A DNA stretch of 64,000 nucleotides, taken from contig OX595989.1 in the NCBI GenBank assembly GCA_951394045.1, positions 930,001 to 994,000 on the forward strand, written 5' to 3'. This DNA comes from Nitzschia sp. DOCU1 (lineage: Eukaryota > Bacillariophyta > Bacillariophyceae > Bacillariales > Bacillariaceae). Numbering within the stretch: position 1 is the first letter of the stretch; each line of letters opens with the position of its first letter. The notes beneath the pieces are model-generated. The model saw only the letters and a program-made list of their open reading frames with translations, was not told where the DNA came from and made no database searches. Below are positions 40,976 through 50,091 of this stretch, one piece after another. Made by a program: the position numbers and the translations under genes.

Positions 40976-41569
40976 CTATGCCACCATGGTCACAGATGTA
41001 TCGGCCATATCATCGTAGAAGCTCATCTGCAGTATCTTCTCGAGGTTAACGTCTGCATGGCCTGCAAAACTCGAGGAGAAGCCACTGAAGCTACCAGGGA
41101 GCGAGGCTTTGTACGAAGTTTTCGTTTCCTGTGTGGGAAACTCCAAGTCATCGAGGAGAGCAAGCGCAGTGCTTATTCTCCTTGAACGGAGCATTCTTTT
41201 CGTGTCTTTAGAGACAGGAGGCAGAGAATAATAACAGTCATTCAGCTTCAATCGCTTCGCTTGAGGCGATCTCAGGTCATCATTACAAAGGTTTGGGGGA
41301 GTAATGCAGTGGGCGCTTGTTCGTCGCACGAACGGGGCTTCGTCCTCATCGTCGTCGCTCCATTCAATAGACGGAAATGAATCGAAGTCATCCTCTGAAG
41401 TTGACCTAATAGTCCGTGGGGGGCAAAAATTGCCCAAACCTCTGCCAAAGGCTTTCTTAGCCTCCATCCGTTCGACGGCAATCGTCGCCGGAAAGGAATT
41501 GAAGTCGGTATGCATATCATTCCGTATCATAGTTTCAAAGAGATCTTGTTGGGGCAAAATCTTACACAT
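40976..41569 (-). CDS. Small acidic protein with SFP motifs (family member 1)
   Basis: Single-exon frame, 197 residues from ATG. Two related motifs occur near residues 22-28 (DFNSFPA) and 62-70 (DFDSFPSIEW), the second followed by an acidic run (SDDDEDE). A basic cluster KRMLRSRRISTALALL lies near 125-140. A Ser/Phe-rich stretch follows. The protein at 45445 shares the SFPxIxW plus acidic run and the RSRKIxxxLxxLAL element in the same order. No known domain is recognised. The basic cluster could be a nuclear signal. Existence is supported mainly by that shared architecture. Confidence 0.62.
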   Translation of the reverse strand: MCKILPQQDLFETMIRNDMHTDFNSFPATIAVERMEAKKAFGRGLGNFCPPRTIRSTSEDDFDSFPSIEWSDDDEDEAPFVRRTSAHCITPPNLCNDDLRSPQAKRLKLNDCYYSLPPVSKDTKRMLRSRRISTALALLDDLEFPTQETKTSYKASLPGSFSGFSSSFAGHADVNLEKILQMSFYDDMADTSVTMVA

Positions 41570-42213
41570 GGATGTGCAAATGAGGACTACTGGGCAGAGT
41601 AGACCTTGTTTCAGAAAATTTATGTGCCTTTCGCGCAGGGAGAGGCGAAATCGTTGGCTTCTTCTTTCTAGCTAGGATCGAGCGAAATTGCGGCGGGCGT
41701 CGTGATGATGGATGGGGCCTTGGATAGAGATCCAGACTTCCAGCTTCCCCAGCCCGCGCCCCGCACTGCAGTTCGGGCGCAGCGGGCGTACCAGGTACCT
41801 TTGCCGCGTGTCTCAGGGCCCATTCTATCGGACGAAAAAACTGATGGCCGTGATGGCCGTGATGGCCGAGCGCCGGCCGGTTTCGGGGAAATGTAGATCA
41901 ATTATTGCGGTTGTGTTCTATCGGACTTTTTCATACGATCACCGCGGTCATGATGGCCGAACTTCAATCCAGTGAGTCGTCGGTGAGGCAAGATCGGCGT
42001 GCGACCATGAACCAATGACGACGAAATGCTCTCGTTCTTTACTACGGCACCTCTTCTCTCTCATATTTACAACACCTCTCCTCCATCGCAACACTATTGC
42101 AACTTTTAGCATTTCTATTTAGAGGATAGCTACCGTCATATGTCATAGTGCGTGATAGTGACGAAAGCGCAATAACCAAGAAAAGGCACCGGCAAATAAT
42201 GTAACATACCCTT
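41570..42213. other. Intergenic with repeat remnants
   Basis: 644 bp downstream of RABGGTB (minus strand). It contains the minus-strand copy of the 57-bp repeat and, near 41925-41968, a degenerate third piece (CGGCCATCATG ... TCCGATAGAA when read on the minus strand). Confidence 0.55.
41815..41871 (-). repeat. 57-bp dispersed repeat, copy A
   Basis: Read on the minus strand this is GCTCGGCCATCACGGCCATC ... CCGATAGAATGGGCCCT, including three tandem GGCCATCAC-type units. It matches 44383-44439 on the plus strand over the full 57 bp except for a central block of about 10 bp. The two copies are inverted relative to each other and flank RABGGTB plus the TIR element. Confidence 0.8.
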
Positions 42214-43344
42214 CTATTTCTTCCGTTTTATGATATCGTAGTGCGCAAGCCGTTCGACTGTTCCATTTTCGTCACCAATCACCTGTGCGCCGAGACCATG
42301 TTCCTTCACCACGTCCACCGGTAGTGCATAGACAGGATCGATTTTGCGGTAGGAATCGGGAAATTTTCCAAGCAAACACAGACCAGAAAGACCAAAGAAT
42401 GTGTGGAATATATCGGGCATGTCGTCTGGTCGATCGGCTATACCGCCATCATCTGGATCTTGCGCCTTTACAATGAAGGAAGCCAAGCGATCACGATTAA
42501 TCCAGTCGACCCGTCCCAATATACAAAGCACGCTGAGAATCCACCACGAGTAGCACACGTCCGCCTGTTTCTCAGGTCGGCCGTTCAGACCCCCAGAGTC
42601 GCATTGTCTCTCGGCCAGCCACCACCCTAACAAATCTGGATGACAAATAACGTGCAGTGACTTTGCAATGCTGAGTGCTCCAATGCAGCAAAAGACTTGC
42701 CCAGCATGAGACTCTGCCCCTTGCATAGATCCAAATCCGCCGTCTAGATTCTCACAGGAAGCAATGTACTCCACTGCTTTTGGCAGATCCACTCGATCCA
42801 AACTTGACAGCAGTGGCAACGCGCTCAAAGCACAATAGGAAAAGCGCGTGTCGATTTCGCCCCAAGAATCGCCCGCAAAGCTGCTGTCGGGCTGTTGCAG
42901 CGAGACGATAAACTTGACAATTCCTTCCGTGGGAAGCTGTTTCAAGTCATATTTTGCCAGGGCCAGTATTTGGATCGCCGACAGTGTGTATAGTAAATGC
43001 CCGTCATGTCCAATGTTTCCACCAAAACCACCTGTGGATTTGTCGTAGCATTGCAAAACCCACTCCACAATGCTGGGCCGATTGGGGACTGCCGATTTTG
43101 TGATGCCGAGAATCTTGTCGGCTTCTTCCGCGGAAACGAGCAAGGAGAGAGCTGTGATTGTCCAATAGATACCACTCATTCGCAAATGTTCCGTCACGCC
43201 CCCTTCGTAACTCGACGGGTGGTCAAGTTTCTCCGCCAAACCTGAAATGTACGCTAAATGCCGGTCGCGATGAAATATCACAGACGTGGATTCGTCACCG
43301 TTTCCGACTGGGATCGTCAGCTTTGCATCGCCTTGCTCTGTCAT
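42214..43344 (-). CDS. RABGGTB: Rab geranylgeranyltransferase beta subunit
   Basis: Single exon, 376 residues from the first ATG at 43344. Prenyltransferase beta repeats are clear: CYDKSTGGFGGNIGHDGHLL, CENLDGGFGSMQGAESHAG, RQCDSGGLNGRPEKQADVC and QDPDDGGIADRPDDMPDIFH. The zinc ligands are present: Asp and Cys in QADVCYSWW and His in DIFHTFFGL. With the alpha subunit and Rab escort protein it adds geranylgeranyl groups to Rab C termini. The C-terminal extension past VYALPVDVV is about 30 residues longer than typical. The frame also stays open upstream without ATG (see findings). Confidence 0.95.
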   Translation of the reverse strand: MTEQGDAKLTIPVGNGDESTSVIFHRDRHLAYISGLAEKLDHPSSYEGGVTEHLRMSGIYWTITALSLLVSAEEADKILGITKSAVPNRPSIVEWVLQCYDKSTGGFGGNIGHDGHLLYTLSAIQILALAKYDLKQLPTEGIVKFIVSLQQPDSSFAGDSWGEIDTRFSYCALSALPLLSSLDRVDLPKAVEYIASCENLDGGFGSMQGAESHAGQVFCCIGALSIAKSLHVICHPDLLGWWLAERQCDSGGLNGRPEKQADVCYSWWILSVLCILGRVDWINRDRLASFIVKAQDPDDGGIADRPDDMPDIFHTFFGLSGLCLLGKFPDSYRKIDPVYALPVDVVKEHGLGAQVIGDENGTVERLAHYDIIKRKK

Positions 43345-43987
43345 CACAAACAAACTTAGATTGCGGTCACGTCCACCGCGAAGCAGATGACTGCTGCCGA
43401 TGCCGATGCCGATTCTGGGAGTGTTCGCATCAGGAACCTTCGTCTCATCCACAACTTTCTTGAGGTACAAAGCAAGTGCCGCACGATAGGTACATTCCCC
43501 GTCAAGGGGCGCTCCACCACGGTAGCATCGTAGTTGTCGACTTTTAGTACTGTGTTTCTCAATCGTTGTGTCATGCTGGTGGATTGTTGCGACGACGGCG
43601 TCATTGGAGGAAATTGCGTCACTTCTAAAATGCTAAAATAAATCGCACTGCGACAGGCCCATATTTTTAGAAGTGACGCAAAAAATTCAATCACTTCCAA
43701 ACTTCTAAACTGTCGCGCGCGCGCGCGATCAGTCGCCGCCACCTCGGTGGGATGTCATTACTATGGTATCTCTCTCTCTACCGCTCGTTATCATGCTGGA
43801 AAGCGACGCCGAGACAACGATGTTAGCAATGCAGGCAGCACCGGTACTGGAAGGAAACACTGTGCTGGTCGTGGGACCAAAAAGAGCAGTGCTCGTGGTT
43901 GAAGTTGTGTCGTACGAGAAGTATCTTTAGTAATATCGCTCGATGCAGTGCGTTTTCGTGGGCTTTCGGCGGGTGGTTTGTGATTTT

Positions 43988-44050
43988 GGCGGCAATCGGA
44001 TGGTTCGTGGCGGTAATCGGATGGTTCGGGGTGGTAATCGGATGGTTCGA
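43988..44050. repeat. 3 x 21-bp tandem repeat inside the TIR element
   Basis: Three contiguous units of GGYGGYAATCGGATGGTTCGN occupy 43988-44008, 44009-44029 and 44030-44050, with differences at only a few positions. They produce an EPSDYRH-like repeat in a minus-strand frame that I do not consider a gene. Confidence 0.85.
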
Positions 44051-44060
44051 ATAATTTAGC

Positions 44061-44096
44061 AGTTTGGAAAGGTCCTCGGGAGGACCCTTCCAAACT
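44061..44096. repeat. Long hairpin inside the TIR element
   Basis: AGTTTGGAA/TTCCAAACT and GGTCCT/AGGACC arms pair around a CGGG loop with one internal A-C mismatch, giving about a 16-bp stem. Such cores are common in foldback-type non-autonomous elements. Confidence 0.85.
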
Positions 44097-44382
44097 TCTA
44101 AATTTTAGGCCATTTCACTTCTAAAATTTTTCGCAGCTGTGACACGTGACTCGGCTGTGGAACAAAAATCCTGCACGCTGATTGGCTAAAATTTAGCATT
44201 TTAGCATTTTAGAAGTGACGCAAATTCCTCCATTGATCTCATGCATTGGCGAACCTCCCTCCACTCTTGGAATCAAACAAGTCATCGTCGAATCAAACAA
44301 GTCAACTGCTCGGGGATCGAAGATGGCCGAAGTGGTGGCCGGGGAATCCCCGGATTTGCCAAAACCGGATGGTATGCAAGAC

Positions 44383-44439
44383 GCTCGGCCATCACGGCCA
44401 TCACGGCCATCATGCGCGCATTCCGATAGAATGGGCCCT
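44383..44439 (+). repeat. 57-bp dispersed repeat, copy B
   Basis: Plus-strand counterpart of the copy at 41815-41871, with identical ends and a different central block of about 10 bp (tgcgcgcatt versus gttttttcg). Weaker similarity extends about 20 bp upstream (CCAAAACCGG versus CCGAAACCGG). Confidence 0.8.
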
Positions 44440-45444
44440 CAATGTTCTCTGTTCTCATCTGGTTCCAGTCTTCGCGACCCCCAGCTTCCCCGTGCCGTCA
44501 CCATTGTCAATAGAGGCATATGCAACTATCAGGAATACCCCTTCAAATTGGCAATCAAGTTCGCGCGCCGCTTCGTCATCGGGTTGAACCATCGCAAATT
44601 GAAAGGAATGGTTCGATAATTATTGGATGCGATGATGAGGGGACGCTCCGCACAATGAGTAGCATTGTAGGTATTGATGCTGTGAAAAGGACTAGGTAGA
44701 TACATACTATCAACCTAAAACGTTCTTCGACCCACCGGATCCAATAATTTTGGTCGAAAGAGTCCATTCAAAATTCCTTCTTCATTCATCATTCGAACGG
44801 CATCGGCCCAAGGCGAAGAAGGCAAGCACCCCTAAGTGCGTAATTTGGTGTTTCATCTGTTTGCCATGTGGTCGCGTTGCGAAATTTTTAAATAACCACA
44901 CCTAATCATTCTTACGCACGAAAGTTGCAACAACTTCGGAAATACCGAAGAACTAGAATCTACTTAAATGAAATCACTGACACATTTATCATCAGCATTC
45001 CATGGAATACATGGGGTCGAGATCGTCGATCGATCGCCGTTAGTGCATCATTTTGCGTATTTCGAAAAGCCGTCAACTTTTTTAGCTTTGATTAAAGCTG
45101 AGTGGGGTGCACTTGGGTGAGACAAAAATGTGATGCCGAGAACGTAAACTTTGATGGAGATGAGTCGCTGCTTTGAGTAGCGCTCGTATTCGGATGAATT
45201 CGGAGAGAACAGAAAGCAACAACAAAACAAGTACCATAGTTGTTATCCATCGGCGGAACCTACCGCCTTCCTTGCGCCCAAAGCATTGTTCTTTGTGGGG
45301 GACTGGGGGAATCCAGTTTTCCACTATTCTTCTGACGACGATCATCAAAAGGTCGATTGATATCTTGTCTCATAAAATTGTGGATGTACCATTCGACGTC
45401 CCAAAACGAAAGACTTGCCCGCCCGAAACCCTCTCTATTACACA
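44440..45444. other. Intergenic, no gene seen
   Basis: About 1 kb upstream of the second SFP-motif protein. A frame at 44215-44619 spans the TIR end and the 57-bp repeat and is rejected as coding. Nothing else is supported. Confidence 0.5.
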
Positions 45445-45831
45445 ATGACATCAACCTCTCACAACTTCAGCGACAGCCTTGCAGTAGGCTCCCTTCCAGC
45501 CACCAAAGCTCTGGAGCAAGAGCGAAAACGATTGATGGTTGCGAGAGGGGATCGACGGGCAAGTCTAGAGAACAAACTTTCGCTAGATCTCTTCACCTTG
45601 ACCTTTGATGATGAAGTAAACTCCTTCCCCGCTATCGGATGGGATTCACCTGAAGAGTCAGATTCCGATGATTCCGTTCGCAGCCTTGATAGCTGGAACA
45701 CTTTCATGACCAAGAGCGACTCAATGAGCTCCTTGGGCAAGCGCAGCCGAAATGAAGGCTGCCGCCGCCTTGTCCGTTCAAGAAAGATCAAGTCGGATCT
45801 CTCTTCTCTTGCTCTTGGACCTACTGTCTAA
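45445..45831 (+). CDS. Small acidic protein with SFP motif (family member 2)
   Basis: 128 residues from the first ATG in frame. Near 55-66 it has TFDDEVNSFPAIGW followed by an acidic/serine run (SPEESDSDDS). Near 108-122 it has RRLVRSRKIKSDLSSLAL. Both elements and their order match the protein at 40976-41569 (minus), about 4 kb away. No known domain is recognised. The pair looks like a divergent local duplication. A basic patch (KRSRNEGCRRLVRSRK) may direct it to the nucleus. Confidence 0.66.
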   Translation: MTSTSHNFSDSLAVGSLPATKALEQERKRLMVARGDRRASLENKLSLDLFTLTFDDEVNSFPAIGWDSPEESDSDDSVRSLDSWNTFMTKSDSMSSLGKRSRNEGCRRLVRSRKIKSDLSSLALGPTV

Positions 45832-47205
45832 ACTCATGTTGTCAAAAGGGGTTTCGCCATTGCACAAACTGAAACCTCTTCCAAGCGCCCTACAGGTGAT
45901 GACAACCACAAGTGACATCAAGCCTGATGGAAAGCAGAGCCGGATATTCCTGCACAAATAAAGACCAGCATTTGTATATAATCTGGTCGTCCCGATATCC
46001 TGCTCCATGCTACACTCAAGCTTCCTTGTTCAATTTTATTGCGGTCGTAATCTGAAGTATACCCGGGCCTGTCAATTTTTAACTATAAATAGGATGCAAG
46101 TCGAATTAGAATACAACTACAGTCTACAAAGACCTTTCCATTAGAGGCGCGTTCGTCAACCAAAGCCCAGTGATGATTTCAGCACACTGCAGCTCAACTG
46201 AGAGGGGAAATCGACCCGGACTGGGGGTTTGGTACATCTATGTTAGGGAGTCTTGAGAACTATCGTAGTGCTAACAAGGTGATAGCAAGCTTTACCACTG
46301 TTTTCCCCGGGAAGCCTTGCTACCTAAAAGCTTTCTAAGCTGCAGCCTGATTATACCCAACCACGGGGTAGCTAGGTATAGGTAGAGGCTGCATCTTGGT
46401 TACCAGGTAGTCTTGAAGCTTGTAGCGCCGCGGACCCCGAAGGGAGAAAAAAACTCATCCCCGTGCAGTTTTGAAACAAAAAGTGAGGAGGAGCGGCTCC
46501 CATCTTTCTGGTTGTTCCACGAATGGTCCAATATTCTCTCCCCTTCCCCTACGAACACGAGAAATCCCTTCGATTTCTGGCAGAACCAGACCAATACTTA
46601 TGGCTAATTTGTCTATGATTCGTGTTCATGCATTTATTGACAACTGACTTCTACTCCGACGCGGAGGGGCAAACCGTAAAAAACCTTCTTATGCTTCTCA
46701 GTGTGGGTTTCTATTTTATTCCATAATAGGACTCCATTGCATGACGCAAATTGACGCACTCTATCCGATTGCCGCATCACTGTCCAAACGCTATGCCCTC
46801 TTTCCAATATGTCACATCCATAGTGCAGTGTAAGTACGAGGAAGGTGGTGGAATGTTCCGAACGTAAACGTAATTATTAAAATACTTAGTAGCACGCCGT
46901 TCTCCTTTCACTGCGTTGCGTCTCGGTACTGACTGTACTGGTATGCTACCTGCAGCAGAAATAGCGGTTTTGACTATTTCGACTAAAATCAATTGGCGTG
47001 CCGCCTGTCCTCCGTGCCGCGGTGAGTTGTGGGTGGAGGGAAAATTTGGAGGCTCCATCAAGCCCTCCCCTGAATACGAGCAACTTCTCTGGCGAACACT
47101 CGCCTGGCGACGATGGGATGACAGCTTCCACATAAACCTCTCTCATTCCCAAAAGGCACGTAGGATCGAGTCGAGTCTGTTTTCCTGTATCCAACATCTC
47201 GAAAG
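45832..47205. other. Intergenic and 5' leader, no gene seen
   Basis: About 1.4 kb between the SFP protein and the isochorismatase gene. Short overlapping frames on both strands have no coding character. The last part is probably the leader of the isochorismatase mRNA. Confidence 0.5.
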
Positions 47206-47395
47206 GTGAGTGAATGCTCTCGTGGACCTGTTTTTTTCTTCTCGCGGGCTCGCTGTCAGTACTTGGGCTGTCTGCGCCAAACCACGCCGAGAGGTGAGAA
47301 GCATTCTGGGAAAGCCAAAAGTGCCATCATCGTCAATCAGGTGTTCTGATCCCTTGTTTCTGCCATTGCAAATCTACTTTCACCGTTTATTGCAG
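47206..47395 (+). other. Probable 5'-leader intron of the isochorismatase gene
   Basis: Donor GAAAG|GTGAGT at 47206 and acceptor TTTATTGCAG ending at 47395 lie eight nucleotides before the ATG at 47403. Splicing would also leave an upstream frame (from 46916) in phase with the ATG, so an N-terminal extension cannot be excluded, though the hydrolase is already full length without it. Confidence 0.6.
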
Positions 47396-47402
47396 TTTAG
47401 AA

Positions 47403-48035
47403 ATGAGTCTAAGCAATGGTGGGCGCCGCCTGGTCGGCAAGTTGACTCCAGAGAACTCGGTCTTTCTGCTGTGCGATATTCAAAATCGGTTCCGCCCGCT
47501 TATTTACAAGGGAGAGACTATCATCAACACGGCGCGATACATGACCTCTGTCGCAAAAGCACTGAATATCCCGGTGGTTATTACGCAACAGTATACGAAA
47601 GTGTTTGGTGATACCGTGAAGGACTGCTTTGCGGATCCCGATGATCTCGCGAAATATCCGATTGTAGAAAAGAAGCAATTTTCCATGTGCGTCGACGAAG
47701 TCAACAAACACATGATGGAATTGAACCGAAAGTCGGTGATTATTTTTGGTATCGAGTCGCATGTTTGTGTTCAGCAGACTTGCCTAGATTTGCTAGAGGA
47801 AGGCAAGGAAGTTCATTTGATTGTTGATGCCATTAGTAGTCAACAATCATACGATCGAGAGATTGCATTGCAGCGCATGAGCCAAGCAGGCGCCTTCTTG
47901 ACGACGGCCCAATCAGCCGCATTCATGCTGATGCGGACTGCAGACCACGAGAACTTTAAGACAGTCAGCAAACTCACGGTGGAACACATGAAGCTTCCGA
48001 ACGAGTTCAATGAGGCGCCGACTGGGAAACTCTAA
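47403..48035 (+). CDS. Isochorismatase-family hydrolase (ISOC-like)
   Basis: 210 residues, the usual length for the ISOC1/ISOC2 group. The catalytic triad is visible: Asp in LLCDIQNRF, Lys in the VEKKQFSM segment and Cys in ESHVCVQQTCLDLL. The VITQQYTKVFG segment and IVDAISSQQSYDREIAL are typical of eukaryotic ISOC proteins. These are cytosolic or mitochondrial cysteine hydrolases; the physiological substrate is not established. No signal peptide is seen. Confidence 0.93.
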   Translation: MSLSNGGRRLVGKLTPENSVFLLCDIQNRFRPLIYKGETIINTARYMTSVAKALNIPVVITQQYTKVFGDTVKDCFADPDDLAKYPIVEKKQFSMCVDEVNKHMMELNRKSVIIFGIESHVCVQQTCLDLLEEGKEVHLIVDAISSQQSYDREIALQRMSQAGAFLTTAQSAAFMLMRTADHENFKTVSKLTVEHMKLPNEFNEAPTGKL

Positions 48036-48153
48036 GAGGTCCATCGCCGATGATTTGCACCGCAATCAAGAACGATACAATCCGGAGAAACGTAGTGCTA
48101 ATACATACTAGACTTTTCCGCGAGATCATTCAACAATCTAGTCCACCAGAGCA

Positions 48154-48972
48154 TTAGCGCATTTCCGTGTCATCACAGTTATCGACCGCGGTCTGAAGTT
48201 CCGTTATCGTTTCCGAGCCAGTAGGAAATTGACCACGCATCTCTTTCGGCACCAAGTAGAGGGTGGGATGCTCTACTATAGTCATTCCACGGAGTATAGT
48301 CTTGAGACTATCTGAATCAGAAATCTCCACGTATCGAGGATTCTTCGCCGAACTTGGAAGACGCAAAAGAAAGAGGCAGAATTCTACTCCAGACGGTATT
48401 GGTATGTCTTCTTTCTGAATTTGCTTGGAGACATGACTCAGGATATTATCTTCGTTTTCGGATAAGTTGAAATGTACTGATGTTTTGCTGGGACATACTA
48501 TCGCCTCCACCTTCCAGGTTATCGTATCCCTGGGGGGACAATACCACGACGAGTTTGACTTGTGCCGCACCATCATGGGCGGCATGACTTGCAGCATAAT
48601 ACCCCGACGTTCTGCCTGCTGAACAAGGCGTTGCATTTTCTTGCTCTTAGCCTGGCCCGGGGAGGCCTCCTGATGGGTCCTCGCTCGTTTTCCATTTCGA
48701 GGGATCTGCTCCAATACTTCTTCGAGGAAAAAGTAGTCGCTACGCACCGTACCATCCGTCATTTTACTGACTGGAACAAAGGCACCACGATTCCTTTTTC
48801 CAGAACATCCTGTATTCTGTTTGTGACCCTTACAGCAATTCAAGGAGCAAGTTCGAATGCTACATTGGGGGCACTGGTATATTGCCGTTCTTTCTTTGCA
48901 TTCTCCACAGATAATTTCTTGATCCGTCGACGACGACTCGGCTTCGGCGCGATCTCGACTCGAGATCTTCAT
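48154..48972 (-). CDS. BCD1: Box C/D snoRNA assembly protein BCD1 (ZNHIT6-like)
   Basis: 272 residues from the first ATG at 48972; the open frame extends upstream only from non-ATG codons. Near residues 20-60 is a HIT-type zinc finger with paired cysteines (CGECKERTAIYQCPQC, RTCSLNCCKGHKQNTGC). It is followed by GAFVPVSKMTDGTVRSDYFFLEEV, which matches the BCD1 segment after the zinc finger, then a basic helix and a beta domain (MLQVMPPMMVRHKSNSSWY). BCD1 is required for assembly of box C/D snoRNPs in the nucleus. An upstream exon is possible. Confidence 0.9.
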   Translation of the reverse strand: MKISSRDRAEAESSSTDQEIICGECKERTAIYQCPQCSIRTCSLNCCKGHKQNTGCSGKRNRGAFVPVSKMTDGTVRSDYFFLEEVLEQIPRNGKRARTHQEASPGQAKSKKMQRLVQQAERRGIMLQVMPPMMVRHKSNSSWYCPPRDTITWKVEAIVCPSKTSVHFNLSENEDNILSHVSKQIQKEDIPIPSGVEFCLFLLRLPSSAKNPRYVEISDSDSLKTILRGMTIVEHPTLYLVPKEMRGQFPTGSETITELQTAVDNCDDTEMR

Positions 48973-50091
48973 GCTCTGTAACTTTTCCAGCTTGTCTGCT
49001 TCTGCACACCAACTTTCTTTTGGTTGTGTCACGGTGTGGTCTGTCACAGCAGACGCCAAGTGAATAGAGACTCTTTGCCCGACGTTGAATGATGAGACGA
49101 GAGAACAAATGTGGCCTGCTCCCAAATCAGTGGTGAGTGTCGGTCGCACGATGCGGCGCGCTGTTTCACTGCACGATGGGACGATTGACTCGTTCGAACT
49201 AAACTCACGCTGTGGTTACGAGATAGAGGAGTTGCTCTCACCCTTCGATTCAAAGTGTGCCGGGTTCTGCTCTTCTACGGGTGTATTAATAAATGGTAGA
49301 GGCAGCGAAGATTGGCTTGTCTAAGTACATGACGAGCTCTGAAGTACCAGCTAGTCGGATCTATTGCTAGCTTCGGAGTTGACTATTGGAGCTGTTAGCG
49401 AAAAGGTCGTGGACGAGCAGCCACTGCTACGAGGAGTCTGAGGTTGGTTCTTGTTGTCTTCCATATCGGAATCATACCCGGTGGTCTTCTTGACGCCGTC
49501 CAAGGACCAATACTATAAATCTATCTCTCGCTACGTGGTAGGGTGCTGTTGCAAGAGAGCGACACGCTTTGCTCGAGCTACTCACACTGTCGTCACTGAC
49601 GCTTTCAGCTTTCGATTTACGTTCCGTTTGTCGAGTAGCATGCTGGGAGCAAAAGAGAAGGGACGCACATGACAAGTAAGATTTTGAATGTCTCCAAAAT
49701 TGTCTATGATGTTATCGTCTCATCAGGGACTATGAAAAAATTCAAGGTGCTGCCAAGGCGAGCAAATTCAATTCGTTTGCCGATTTCGTCGGATTTGAGA
49801 TTCTTGGAGTGTGCTTGCGTGACGTCGATAGATCTTGGGGGCGACGAGTGTCTAAGTAAAGTATTTGTCCATAAATCCGAAACTTCCTAATGAAGAAAAA
49901 GGGCTTATTTCATAAAGGCCAAGGATAGACGATTTGCTCAATTTCGTCCACTATTTCGGCGTCACATAATTTTGGTGCGGTCGTTGCCAATGCTTACACG
50001 ATCGGAAATGATTCCCAGATCGTTCGATGGCTCTGTCATAAAAGACCAGTATCCTCTACAAGAAAATTAAACCGAGCACTCTTTCATCACA
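48973..50091. other. Divergent intergenic region
   Basis: 1.1 kb between BCD1 (minus) and the silaffin-like gene (plus). Short frames at 49451-49672 and 49669-49890 have no coding character. Both promoters should lie here. Confidence 0.5.

Larger units (their letters stand above)
43601..44236. mobile_element. 636-bp terminal-inverted-repeat (MITE-like) element
   Basis: The outer 39 bp are inverted copies: 43601-43639 and 44198-44236 match at 37 of 39 positions, including GCGTCACTTCTAAAATGCTAAAAT. Further partial copies of the CACTTCTAAAA core lie inside at about 43663-43677 (inverted) and 44116-44130. The interior has a (GC)n run near 43716, a 3 x 21-bp tandem repeat and a long hairpin. There is no transposase frame. 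I find no convincing target-site duplication, so the exact termini are uncertain. It lies about 260 bp upstream of the RABGGTB start. Confidence 0.75.

Noticed and set aside
43591..44246. Target-site duplication of the TIR element
   Set aside because: No identical direct flanks were found outside either terminus, so no insertion site is claimed.
44215..44619. 134-codon frame upstream of the SFP-motif protein
   Set aside because: It starts inside a terminal inverted repeat and crosses the 57-bp dispersed repeat; the apparent similarity to the frame at 41668-41901 comes from that repeat.
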